From an uncultured bacterium (lineage in GTDB: Bacteria; Cyanobacteriota; Vampirovibrionia; Gastranaerophilales; Gastranaerophilaceae), in contig USFB01000004.1 of assembly GCA_900553895.1 (NCBI GenBank), forward strand, positions 1 to 64,000: DNA of 64,000 bases, given 5' to 3'. The notes beneath the pieces were generated by a model. The model saw only the letters and a list, made by a program, of their open reading frames with translations. It did not search any database and was not told where the DNA came from. Of this stretch, positions 1 through 9,520 are shown one piece after another. The translations under genes were made by a program, and so were the position numbers. Numbering within the stretch: the stretch's first letter is position 1; every line of letters begins with the position of its first letter.

Positions 1-49
1 CCAGCAACTTTTGTTTTCCAACTCCAAACACCTTGCAACCTCGCCCGAC

Positions 50-1300
<1,251 letters not shown>

Positions 1301-1356
1301 CAAAACTCCCTACTGAACATTATACCGCTTTAAAGGCAATTGTAAAGTAAGTTTTA

Positions 1357-1365
1357 TGTTATAAT
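1357..1365 (+). promoter_or_regulatory. Extended -10 promoter of the TylF-like methyltransferase
   Basis: TGTTATAAT is an extended -10 element (TGn plus TATAAT). Transcription would begin near 1372, which gives a short leader of about 33 nt made almost entirely of the Shine-Dalgarno repeats. Confidence 0.55.
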
Positions 1366-1372
1366 TATCTAT

Positions 1373-1405
1373 AGGAAATTATAAGGAGATTATAAGGAGA
1401 TTATA
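1373..1405 (+). repeat. Three tandem 11-bp Shine-Dalgarno repeats
   Basis: Three copies of AGGARATTATA (1373-1383, 1384-1394, 1395-1405) end in the A of the ATG start codon at 1405. The second and third copies contain AGGAG. Only the last is ideally spaced for initiation. A change in copy number would alter leader length and ribosome access. Confidence 0.85.
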
Positions 1406-2538
1406 TGCAAGAGCTTAAAAAATTTTTAGATGATAACAATTTTCCCAAGCGTTTAAAAAACTTAAATAAAAAACTTAAAAACAAAAAAATAATTATCTAC
1501 GGAGCAGGAAAGTTTTTTCAAACTATCGTTAAAAACTATGATTTATCAAGTTTAAATATCATCGGAATTTGCGACAAATCATTCTCATCCGCCGACAATG
1601 GAGAGTTGTTGTTTGGTTTCCCAAAAATCACTCGTTCTTGCTTAAATATGTATGATTACGACTGTATGTTGATTGCAGCAAAAAATTATATTCAATGCAT
1701 TTATGATTTGCCAAGTGATGTTATAAAAGCGAATGCAACACCTTTTGTTCCACAGTTTATTTGGTTCAATTATATTAAAAGTGCAACCAGAAATTACAAA
1801 TACCTAACCGTGCTGAACAAGACTTTTGAGATTCCTTTAAGCTCTTCTGAAAAAGTTTTGAAATATTTGCAAACCCAAAATCCGCAAATGGAAGCACGTA
1901 CATATTCTCCAAGGAATTTATATACATATATGGCAGATATCGCAGCCAGAAGCAGTGCGCAATATGTTATTGATAATATGCTTAAAGCTTCAACATTTGA
2001 TGACAGATTCAAATTGTTATCTTATGCATTAAAAAATGTAGACACTGACGGCAAATATCTAGAATTTGGAGTATACAAAGGGGAGTCAATCAATTTTATT
2101 TCAAAACAAAAACCCAAAGAGACCGTATACGGTTTTGACAGTTTTGAGGGTTTACCTGAAACATGGACAGAATGTCATAAAAAAGGTCACTTTAAAGTTC
2201 CTAAACTACCCGAGGTAAATAACAATGTTGAACTTGTAAAAGGTTGGTTTAATGAAACTATTCCGTCTTTTCAAGAAAAGTATGGTGATTTTAAAATCGC
2301 ATTTATTCATTCGGACAGCGATTTGTATTCTTCTACACAAACAATGTTTAAACTTCTCAAGAATAACATTCAAGCTGGAACGGTTATAGTATTTGATGAA
2401 TATTTTAATTATCCTGGGTGGGAAAAAGGTGAATTTCTGGCATTTCAGGAATTTATCACAGAAACAGGATTTAAATACGAATATCTGGGCTATGTTTACA
2501 ACAGCACCCAAGTCGCAGTAAGAATATTGAACAAGTAA
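1405..2538 (+). CDS. TylF/MycF-type SAM-dependent O-methyltransferase with N-terminal Rossmann-like module
   Basis: Residues about 25-110 form the small module with IIIYGAGK (GAG at 33-35) and an IIGICDK strand that also occurs in both neighbouring genes. Residues about 185-375 match the macrocin O-methyltransferase (TylF) family: LEFGVYKGES near 219 is the SAM-binding motif, followed by YGFDSFEGLPETW, HSDSDLYSS near 301 and FDEYFNYPGW. The family methylates sugar hydroxyls, so modification of a surface glycan is likely, but the acceptor is not known. Start ATG 1405 is set by the adjacent AGGAG. Confidence 0.8.
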   Translation: MQELKKFLDDNNFPKRLKNLNKKLKNKKIIIYGAGKFFQTIVKNYDLSSLNIIGICDKSFSSADNGELLFGFPKITRSCLNMYDYDCMLIAAKNYIQCIYDLPSDVIKANATPFVPQFIWFNYIKSATRNYKYLTVLNKTFEIPLSSSEKVLKYLQTQNPQMEARTYSPRNLYTYMADIAARSSAQYVIDNMLKASTFDDRFKLLSYALKNVDTDGKYLEFGVYKGESINFISKQKPKETVYGFDSFEGLPETWTECHKKGHFKVPKLPEVNNNVELVKGWFNETIPSFQEKYGDFKIAFIHSDSDLYSSTQTMFKLLKNNIQAGTVIVFDEYFNYPGWEKGEFLAFQEFITETGFKYEYLGYVYNSTQVAVRILNK

Positions 2539-2659
2539 CTCAGCAGAATCAATAACTTGAATTAAATTACCTTTTGAAACAGAAATTTTAGAAATATCTA
2601 TTGATTTAAAATTCTCTTTCAAGATTAATTTTAATTGTTCATATAAACTGATTTTTCCA

Positions 2660-3061
2660 TTATTTACCTAACAAAACCTTAATTGTGTATAAAAAAGTTG
2701 GTTCAATTATTGAACGTATTGGTTTGTCTTCGTTTTGCGTATTTAGAAGAAGTTGATACTCTAAATAATCACACAAACTCGTATCATCATATAATGCAAC
2801 TAATATCACATCTAAATCAAAATCTTTTAATTCTTCCGGTGCAAGAGCCAAATACGGAGTAGGATTTGAATCTTTTGAGGTTTCAAATTTTTTGTCGGCA
2901 ATGCCTACAATGTTTAATTTAGACAAATCAAAATTATTTTTTAGAATTTGAAAATATTCACCAGCACCATAGATGACAATTTTTTTGTTTTTATATTTGC
3001 GTGCAAGTTTATTAATTTGTCTTTGCGCATGTACTGATTTAAAATAACCTAAAATATTCAT
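2660..3061 (-). CDS. Stand-alone Rossmann-like module protein
   Basis: A 133-residue protein consisting of little more than the module fused to the two genes before it: KIVIYGAGEYFQ, then NFDLSKLNIVGIADKKF, then LDVILVAL. The GxG turn suggests binding of a dinucleotide or nucleotide-sugar. Similar N-terminal domains occur in sugar acyltransferases of the PglD type and in sugar C-methyltransferases (family knowledge). No catalytic domain is attached. It faces the methyltransferase gene convergently. Function unknown. Confidence 0.65.
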   Translation of the reverse strand: MNILGYFKSVHAQRQINKLARKYKNKKIVIYGAGEYFQILKNNFDLSKLNIVGIADKKFETSKDSNPTPYLALAPEELKDFDLDVILVALYDDTSLCDYLEYQLLLNTQNEDKPIRSIIEPTFLYTIKVLLGK

Positions 3062-3297
3062 TATTACCCTCTATTAATAAATTAAAAATATTATAGACAT
3101 ACTACCATAAAAATAATATGTTAACATATATAGAAAGGATTAAAAAATTAATAGAAAATTTACAAATGCATCTTAGAGATTTTTGAAAAAACAGAAATAT
3201 TTAAAAATTCTATATTAATCCATCGGACTAAATTTTTAAATCTTTCGGTCATTATAAAGCTTCGCCTAATTGTGTAATATAAAATTGGGAGAGAGTT

Positions 3298-4071
3298 ATG
3301 CAGATAGATGCAACCGTAGATAAGAATTTGGCAAAGGTGTCTGAAAAAGTTACCAATCCTATGCGTTCACGCTCGTACAATTTGTGCGTTAAGGCGGATG
3401 CTTTAAGATTTGCAAAAATGTACAAAGAATCCGTACAAACTTATCTTCAAGCAATTATGATGGACAGAGCGGAAACAAAAGCTTATTACGGTTTAGCCGT
3501 TTCTTACAAATATTTGAAAGAATACAAAAAAGCTATTTCTACACTTTTAAAGCTTGTTAAAATTGATGACAGCAACGACAATTTCTTCTTTGAAATCGGT
3601 GTTTGTTATTTATCAGACGGTCATCCCGAAAAAGCAATCGAATATTTAATTAAAGCAATTTTAATTAATAGAGAAAATTTGGAAGCGCAAATTCAACTTG
3701 CAATTGCACATGAACTTGTAAATGAAGCTGATTTGTCGCTTATGATTTATAACAAATTAATTGAAACAAATCCGGAATTTTTGAAGGCTTATTACAACAA
3801 AGCAGCAATGCTTATGGGAATGGGCAATTTCTTAGAAGCATCAAAAACATTCTTCCAACTTATTAAAAGAAACCCTGATTATTATAAAGCATATTTGGGA
3901 ATTGCAATGAGTTTTGATAAGTTAGCAAAGTATAAAGATGCAATCAGATATTATAAAAAGTTTTTAGAATTAAAACAGTTTTCTGAAGATGCTGTTTTTG
4001 CCAGAGAAAGAGTTGAGGAGCTAAGGAGTCAGTATTTTTCAAAAGAAAATACATTGACGCTTGTTGATTAG
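3298..4071 (+). CDS. TPR-repeat protein
   Basis: This 257-residue protein is built of tetratricopeptide repeats with canonical residues, for example AKAYYGLAVSYKYLKEYKKA, then DSNDNFFFEIGVCYLSDGHPEKA and PEFLKAYYNKAAMLMGMGNF, spanning about residues 30-240. It has no signal peptide or membrane segment, so it is cytoplasmic. TPR proteins act as scaffolds and the partner here cannot be told. GGAGAG precedes the ATG. An AT-rich region with a -10-like TATAAA lies just upstream. Confidence 0.8.
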   Translation: MQIDATVDKNLAKVSEKVTNPMRSRSYNLCVKADALRFAKMYKESVQTYLQAIMMDRAETKAYYGLAVSYKYLKEYKKAISTLLKLVKIDDSNDNFFFEIGVCYLSDGHPEKAIEYLIKAILINRENLEAQIQLAIAHELVNEADLSLMIYNKLIETNPEFLKAYYNKAAMLMGMGNFLEASKTFFQLIKRNPDYYKAYLGIAMSFDKLAKYKDAIRYYKKFLELKQFSEDAVFARERVEELRSQYFSKENTLTLVD

Positions 4072-4126
4072 TTTTGGGTGATATAGTATAATCTTTGGGT
4101 ACAGTCCTAAGAATAAGGAAGATTAT

Positions 4127-4993
4127 ATGAGTGAGATTTGCAAAAATTGGACACAGTGGCTTAAGCAAAATCGTTTTGCCGGCTTAACTCCTGAAATGCA
4201 AGAACAAACTATGCGTTGGCTTGAGGCTGTAAGGGATGTTATTATGGTTTATGCAGAAATTAAACCTTATGACGTTGTGCTTGATATCGGTACAGGCACT
4301 GGGCTTTTAGCATTTAAAGCATTAGAATTACAGAACTGTGCAGGTAAAGTAATTTTTTCTGATATGTTTCAGGATTGTTTAGACGATTGCAAACAAATTT
4401 TAGACAACGCAGGAATTACTACAGGATATGAGTTGTTAAAAAGTCCCGTAGAACATTTAGCTTTGCCGGAAAACAGTGTACATAAAGCACTTATGCGTTC
4501 TGTTTTGGTTCATGTAGTGAACAAACAACCTGCAATAAGTGAAATATACAGAGTGTTGAAACCAAGCGGTAAATTATGCGCATTTGAACCTATCATTCGC
4601 TCAAACACTCGTTATTGGGAAATTCTTGACCCGATGTATATAGAAAAATATGAAGATTTCAAGCGTGTTGAAAACGAAATTATGGACAATCCGCTTGATT
4701 CGCTTTGCAACTTTGACGAAGATACTTTAAAAATGAATTTGGAAATCGCAGGATTTTCAGTTCCTGAAGTCAAATTGCAAGAAGTTCGTTCAAAATACGT
4801 AGTTCAGCCGAATATGGTAAAAGAATGGTTCGTAAATCCGCCATCACCTAACCAGCCTTCGACAAAAGAAAGATATTTAAAGTATTTTGATGAAAAAACA
4901 GTAGATAAATTCATGCAAGATGTTCAAAATTACTTAACAGGACGTGAGATAAGTTTGAAAACAAATGCAGTGTTTATTAATGCAACGAAATAG
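4127..4993 (+). CDS. Class I SAM-dependent methyltransferase
   Basis: The 288-residue protein has motif I VLDIGTGTGLLAF at about residue 50, an acidic SDMFQDCLDDC after strand 2, and VHKALMRSVLVHVVNKQ followed by EIYRVLKPSGKL, a typical post-motif of UbiE/ArsM-like methyltransferases. The C-terminal 100 residues are an extra lid-like region of unknown specificity. The substrate cannot be assigned. AAGGAA precedes the ATG. It sits between a TPR gene and kdsB without obvious operon links; the gap to kdsB holds a large inverted repeat. Confidence 0.75.
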   Translation: MSEICKNWTQWLKQNRFAGLTPEMQEQTMRWLEAVRDVIMVYAEIKPYDVVLDIGTGTGLLAFKALELQNCAGKVIFSDMFQDCLDDCKQILDNAGITTGYELLKSPVEHLALPENSVHKALMRSVLVHVVNKQPAISEIYRVLKPSGKLCAFEPIIRSNTRYWEILDPMYIEKYEDFKRVENEIMDNPLDSLCNFDEDTLKMNLEIAGFSVPEVKLQEVRSKYVVQPNMVKEWFVNPPSPNQPSTKERYLKYFDEKTVDKFMQDVQNYLTGREISLKTNAVFINATK

Positions 4994-4998
4994 AAAGG

Positions 4999-5131
4999 AA
5001 GGGAATAAGGTAATAGGCTAATAAGGGAATAAGTGATTTTAAAAGATATTTTTAATAAAAATACATTTATTTTGCGCATACATAGATAATAAATTTAAAA
5101 CCTCTTATTCCCTCATTGCCTTATTCCCCTT
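4999..5131. repeat. Large imperfect inverted repeat with degenerate repeated words
   Basis: The left arm (about 4999-5033) and right arm (5104-5131) are reverse complements built of the word GGGAATAAG repeated with variation. The left arm has an extra 8 nt. The AT-rich centre is about 70 nt. The arms resemble the short repeated heptamer-like tracts known from cyanobacterial genomes. Confidence 0.75.
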
Positions 5132-5142
5132 AAGGAACAACA

Positions 5143-5889
5143 ATGACAACACAAAACCAAACAGCAATAATCATCCCTGCACGTTACGGCTCATCCAGAC
5201 TTGAAGGCAAACCGTTACTAAAAGCAAATAATAAACCTATCATCCAATGGGTTTGGGAAAAAGCAAAATCTTGCCCGATGGTTGATAGAGTAATTGTAGC
5301 AACCGATGATGAAAGAATTTATAATGCTTGTAAAGAATTTGGTGCAGAAGTTGAAATGACTTCTACGGAACATAAAAGTGGAAGTGATAGAATTGCAGAA
5401 GTAGCAGAACGTCATCCTGAAATTGGCTACATTATTAATTTACAAGGTGATGAACCATTAATTGAGCAAGCAAACATAGAACTTGTTATTAAAGGTGTAA
5501 AAGAAGATGCGAATGCTGATATTTCAACGCTTGTAAGAGAAATTAAAGACGAAGACGAAGTTAATAATCCAAACCTTGTAAAATGTGTTTTTGACTTCAA
5601 TAATTATGCAATGTACTTTTCTCGCTCTAAAATCCCGTTTGAAAGAGCTGAAAACGATGGCAGCTGGAAATTTTACGGTCATTTAGGAATTTACGGTTAT
5701 AAACGTGAGGCATTATTTAAGATGACAAAATTGCCTCAAGCACCTTATGAAATGGCAGAAAAACTTGAACAATTGAGAGCTTTGCAAAACGGAATGAAAA
5801 TCAAAGTTGCGGTTGTAGACAATGTTCCTGTCGGAATTGATACCGCTGAGGATTTTGAAAAGTTTAGGAAAATGGTTGAAGGAAAGTGA
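5143..5889 (+). CDS. kdsB: 3-deoxy-manno-octulosonate cytidylyltransferase
   Basis: KdsB activates Kdo as CMP-Kdo for lipopolysaccharide inner-core synthesis. The 248 residues match the family length. They show IPARYGSSRLEGKPL at 11-25, VIVATDDERI, INLQGDEPLI and a YFSRSKIPF segment. The enzyme is cytoplasmic. AAGGAA lies before the ATG. The stop codon overlaps the GTG start of lpxK by 4 nt, so the two LPS genes are translationally coupled. Presence of this pair argues for a diderm cell with lipid A. Confidence 0.93.
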   Translation: MTTQNQTAIIIPARYGSSRLEGKPLLKANNKPIIQWVWEKAKSCPMVDRVIVATDDERIYNACKEFGAEVEMTSTEHKSGSDRIAEVAERHPEIGYIINLQGDEPLIEQANIELVIKGVKEDANADISTLVREIKDEDEVNNPNLVKCVFDFNNYAMYFSRSKIPFERAENDGSWKFYGHLGIYGYKREALFKMTKLPQAPYEMAEKLEQLRALQNGMKIKVAVVDNVPVGIDTAEDFEKFRKMVEGK

Positions 5890-6947
5890 ATATCAAAACA
5901 CAAATAACAAAACTACACTACACAAAAGAACCGCAAGGGGCGTTATTTAACTTGCTCAAATTCTGCTCAATATTCTACGGAATAGGTAGCGGATTTAAGA
6001 ATTATTTGTATGACAAAAATATTCTTAAGCCAAAGAAAGTTGATGCGTTTGTAATTTCTATCGGAAATTTTACAACCGGCGGTGTTGGCAAAACTCCTGT
6101 TGTTGCAGAAATCGCAAAATATTTTGTCGACAAAGGCGAAAGAGTTGCAATTGTTTCTCGCGGTTATGGCGGAAAGCTAAATAACAAGAATATCAACGTA
6201 ATTTCTGATGGAATAAATCTTTATTACAAAGCAGATATGGCGGGGGATGAACCTTATTGGCTTGCCGTAAATCTCAATATGTGCGCAGTTTTGACTTGCT
6301 CAAACAGAGTTAAGGCCGCTGAATATGCAATAAAAGAGCTTGGCGTTACTAAAATAATTCTTGATGACGGATTTCAGCATAGAAAAATGGCGCGTGATTT
6401 AAACGTTGTTCTTGTCGATTCAGAAAAAATGTTCGGTAACGAGAACTTGCTGCCTGCGGGGCCTTTAAGAGAAGGAATGGACGGGTTTAACCGCGTTGAT
6501 AAGCTTATAGTTGTGAGCAAAAATGTTGACCATACAAGAGCAGAAAAAATTGCAAGAATTTTGGATAAAAAGTTTATGAAAAAAGCCCCTACTCCAGCCC
6601 TCTCCCAAGGAGAGGGAGTTTGCACGACTCTTTTATGCAAAGTTGAACCGGATTATTGCTACAATATAATTTCGGGTGAACTATTGCCAAAAGGAGTAGA
6701 AGTTACTGCGCTTTCAGCAATTGGTCAACCTGAGCAGTTCTATAATTTTTTGGAAAAAGATTATAACATAAAAGACAAAGTAACTTTTGATGATCATCAC
6801 CAATACACAATAGAAGATGTTGAAAACATTGAAGGTGCAGTTGTTACAACCGAAAAAGACGCGGTAAAACTGGCTCTTTTAGGAAAAACCAATATTTATG
6901 CCCTAAAATTAAAAACTGTTTTGGATATTGAAAAGTTGTTGGCATAG
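5886..6947 (+). CDS. lpxK: Tetraacyldisaccharide 4'-kinase
   Basis: LpxK phosphorylates the lipid A precursor disaccharide at the inner membrane. It has the P-loop TGGVGKTPVV near residues 63-72, DDGFQHRK and the family's NLLPAGPLRE. It starts with GTG at 5886, overlapping kdsB. Residues about 235-250 (PTPALSQGEG) are encoded by a GC-rich palindrome inserted in frame; this stretch is unlike the rest of the protein and lies in the C-terminal half. Total length (353) is slightly above the usual. The insertion may be tolerated as a surface loop. Confidence 0.88.
   Translation: MNIKTQITKLHYTKEPQGALFNLLKFCSIFYGIGSGFKNYLYDKNILKPKKVDAFVISIGNFTTGGVGKTPVVAEIAKYFVDKGERVAIVSRGYGGKLNNKNINVISDGINLYYKADMAGDEPYWLAVNLNMCAVLTCSNRVKAAEYAIKELGVTKIILDDGFQHRKMARDLNVVLVDSEKMFGNENLLPAGPLREGMDGFNRVDKLIVVSKNVDHTRAEKIARILDKKFMKKAPTPALSQGEGVCTTLLCKVEPDYCYNIISGELLPKGVEVTALSAIGQPEQFYNFLEKDYNIKDKVTFDDHHQYTIEDVENIEGAVVTTEKDAVKLALLGKTNIYALKLKTVLDIEKLLA
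6598..6616. repeat. Palindromic repeat inserted in lpxK
   Basis: CCCTCTCC, a CAA loop and GGAGAGGG form an 8-bp perfect hairpin inside a GC-rich island of AT-rich lpxK. A related CTCTCCCAAGGA word occurs at 46684-46695 upstream of mnmE, so this is a dispersed short element rather than lpxK sequence. Confidence 0.8.
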
Positions 6948-7193
6948 TTTTTCTTTTAAATATTTACATTATAATCACAGCTTAAATACCTTTATTTTTT
7001 TCACTCGTTAATAATCAAAAACACTGATTTTTTACGTATTATTTTTTATATTTGCTTGATGTAATATAAATTCAGCTCGTATATCCCCAAATTAATAAAA
7101 AAGTAGCCACCGAGCTTATAGACACAGTGCTTCGGATATTGTACAAAGGTAATAAGGATGAAATGTTATGAATAATGAGGAAGAAATATTTCT

Positions 7194-7418
7194 ATGGAAA
7201 ACTTTACCGAGCGAGAGAAAGAAGTTTTATTTTTGCTATTAAAAGGATTAAATAACAAAGAAATTTCTAAAAGGCTTTTCATCTCAAACCACACCACTAA
7301 AGCCCATGTAGCATCAATATATAAAAAGCTCGGCGTTATGAACAGAGTTCAAGCTGCAATAAAAAGCATGAAATTAGGAGCTGACAAAATTTTCGACTTG
7401 AGCGATATTTTAGGGTAA
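7194..7418 (+). CDS. Small LuxR-type helix-turn-helix protein
   Basis: The 74 residues are almost only a GerE/LuxR DNA-binding domain: FTEREKEVLFLLLKGLNNKEIS, then HTTKAHVASIYKKLGV, then A-rich helix 4. There is no receiver or ligand domain, as in GerE-like single-domain regulators. AGGAAG lies about 10 nt before the ATG. Upstream ATGs at 7158, 7163, 7168 and 7175 are in other frames. A leader of about 110 nt precedes it. The target genes are unknown. Confidence 0.8.
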   Translation: MENFTEREKEVLFLLLKGLNNKEISKRLFISNHTTKAHVASIYKKLGVMNRVQAAIKSMKLGADKIFDLSDILG

Positions 7419-7420
7419 TA

Positions 7421-7458
7421 AAAAGGATGCAATACCAATCCAGCATTACATCCCTTTT
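7421..7458. terminator. Convergent terminator hairpin between luxR-type gene and bioB
   Basis: AAAAGGATG pairs with CATCCCTTTT (one bulge). A-rich and T-rich flanks on each side would allow it to work in both directions, ending the plus-strand regulator gene and the minus-strand nadA-mnmA-bioB operon. Confidence 0.55.
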
Positions 7459-7475
7459 ATAAAATCCAATTACTG

Positions 7476-8402
7476 TTAAGCTTTTTCTAAAACTTTACCT
7501 GCGTTTTTAATCATCTGCATGTCTTCCATTGCTTCAACGCCTTTTGTTGTCAGATAATCACCTGCAAGCAAGCCGTTAATTCCTGCTTTCAAGCCTAATT
7601 CTTGCATTTCCTTAGACAATCTGGTTTTTCTTCCGCCGGCGTATCGCAAAATTGCTTTTGGCAAAACTATTCTAAAGATACAAATTGTTCTTATAACTTC
7701 TTCTTCAGTAATTTTATCTTCAAAATTTTCTAAAGGTGTTCCCTTGACTGGGTTCAAAACATTTATTGGCACGGTTTTTGGATTAAGTTCGGCAAGAGAA
7801 AGTGCCATATCAATTCTATCTTCTCTACCTTCACCCATACCCAATATAACACCTGTACAAGCTTCCATGCCGGCTTCTTTAATCATATTAACAGTGTTAA
7901 TTCTATCTTCAAAATTGTGAGTTGTACAAATTTCTTTGTGATAATTTTTAGAGGTATTGATGTTGTGGTTAAATCTTTCAACACCGGCTTCTTTTATTTG
8001 TTTGATTTGTTCTTTGTTTAATAAACCCAAAGAAGCACAGCAGTGAATACCTTCAATTGATGCAACCGCTTTAATCATTTCCAAAATTTTATTAAAGTCG
8101 TCGCCATTTTCGCTTCTGCCTGATGTTACGATACAAAATCTTGAAGCACCGTTAGCTTTAGCCTGTTCAGCAGCCACTTTAACTTCTTCAACGCTCATTA
8201 AAGGGTGACACAAAATATCAGCATGGTTATGAATGCTTTGAGAACAGTATTTGCAATTTTCGCCACATTTTCCTGTTCTTGCACTAATTATTGAGCAAAC
8301 CTCAACTTCGTTGTTAAAATTTTCTTTAGTAACTTGTTCTGCTTTAGAAATCAGTTCTTCTAAAGGTAAGTTATATAGGTCTAGTAGTTCTTGTTTATTC
8401 AT
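7476..8402 (-). CDS. bioB: Biotin synthase
   Basis: BioB is a radical-SAM enzyme that inserts sulfur into dethiobiotin. The cluster-binding CGENCKYC gives Cys46, Cys50 and Cys53. ARTGKCGENC, the VTSGR segment, NHNINTSKNYH and YAGGRKTRL are family motifs. I place the start at 8402 (MNKQELL) rather than 8441, because GGAAAGGA sits 6 nt before that ATG while the upstream start is a TTG. It is third in the nadA-mnmA-bioB operon. No other bio genes are in the window, so dethiobiotin must come from elsewhere. Confidence 0.92.
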   Translation of the reverse strand: MNKQELLDLYNLPLEELISKAEQVTKENFNNEVEVCSIISARTGKCGENCKYCSQSIHNHADILCHPLMSVEEVKVAAEQAKANGASRFCIVTSGRSENGDDFNKILEMIKAVASIEGIHCCASLGLLNKEQIKQIKEAGVERFNHNINTSKNYHKEICTTHNFEDRINTVNMIKEAGMEACTGVILGMGEGREDRIDMALSLAELNPKTVPINVLNPVKGTPLENFEDKITEEEVIRTICIFRIVLPKAILRYAGGRKTRLSKEMQELGLKAGINGLLAGDYLTTKGVEAMEDMQMIKNAGKVLEKA

Positions 8403-8449
8403 TTTTGTCCTTTCCATTTCAACCCCCTCAACTTTGCTCAATTCCCTAA

Positions 8450-9520
8450 CTACTCAATAACTCCTCCTCCCAACACAACATCACCATCATACAACACAAC
8501 GGATTGTCCGGGAGCGATTGATTTTTGCATATCTTCAAATACAACTTCTATTTTGTCTTCGCCGATAGGACGAACGGTTACATTCGTCGGAGTCTGAGTT
8601 GAACGAATTTTTGCTTGGCACTTGATTTCTTTATCAAGTTTGTCAAACGCAATCCAATTCAAATCATCTGCAACAAGTCTGTCTTTAAAAGTTTTATCCT
8701 TAAATCCGACAACAACCTCATTAGTTTCACCCCTAAGCTCAACGACATACAAAGCCTCAGTCGAAGATATTCCTAATCCTTTTCTTTGACCGATTGTATA
8801 ATTCCAAACGCCTTCGTGTTCGCCCAAAACTTTGCCGTCAGTATCAACGATATTTCCGCGTTTTGGACTAACTCCTAGAAGTTCATTATAATCGCCTTCA
8901 TAAAAATCTTGCGAATCAGGTTTTTCAGCAACTTCTAAACCTGCTTTTGAAGCAATCGCACGGATTTCTTCTTTTGTGTAACCGCCCAAAGGTAACAAAA
9001 TATTTTCTAATTGTCTTTGTTTTAAACGATACAAAAAGTATGACTGGTCTTTGTGTGGATTTACACCGCGTTTAAGTAAATATCTACCGTTTTCATCCGC
9101 TTCAACTCTTGCGTAATGACCTGTTGCAAATTTTTCAAACTTTAGTCCGTTTTCTTTTGCAATATACGGTAAAACGTCAAATTTGATAAGCGAATTACAC
9201 CAAACACAAGGATTTGGAGTTCTGCCTTTCAAATATTCATCCCTAAAATTTTTCAAAACGATTTCGTCATACTTGCTTGCGCAATCAAAAACATGGAACT
9301 CAATACCTAGTTCTTTACAAACTTTTGCTGCTGATTCGATATCTTCTTTTTCGTCAGGGCCTAAGCAAGCACCGTGGCTGGAAGGATTGATTTTTACGCT
9401 CATTCCTTTGTCGCCCCAAATCGCCATTGTAGCACCAATAACATTATGTCCCGCTTCTTTTAGAAGTAAGGCTGCTGTTGAAGAGTCCACTCCTCCTGAC
9501 ATTCCAACTAGTATATCCAT
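8450..9520 (-). CDS. mnmA: tRNA-specific 2-thiouridylase, variant lacking the usual second catalytic cysteine
   Basis: MnmA makes 2-thiouridine at the wobble position of Lys, Glu and Gln tRNAs. The ATP pyrophosphatase loop SGGVDSS is at residues 8-14. TPNPCVWCN supplies the first conserved Cys in a CxxC, and GHYAR, KDQSYFL and YTIGQRKGLGI follow. Where typical MnmA reads SxxICF with the second catalytic Cys, this protein reads PDSQDFYEGDY, with no Cys. An extra Cys-containing GACLGPDE segment lies near residue 50. It abuts nadA with no gap. Either a sulfur-relay variant or a paralogue with altered chemistry. Confidence 0.85.
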   Translation of the reverse strand: MDILVGMSGGVDSSTAALLLKEAGHNVIGATMAIWGDKGMSVKINPSSHGACLGPDEKEDIESAAKVCKELGIEFHVFDCASKYDEIVLKNFRDEYLKGRTPNPCVWCNSLIKFDVLPYIAKENGLKFEKFATGHYARVEADENGRYLLKRGVNPHKDQSYFLYRLKQRQLENILLPLGGYTKEEIRAIASKAGLEVAEKPDSQDFYEGDYNELLGVSPKRGNIVDTDGKVLGEHEGVWNYTIGQRKGLGISSTEALYVVELRGETNEVVVGFKDKTFKDRLVADDLNWIAFDKLDKEIKCQAKIRSTQTPTNVTVRPIGEDKIEVVFEDMQKSIAPGQSVVLYDGDVVLGGGVIE

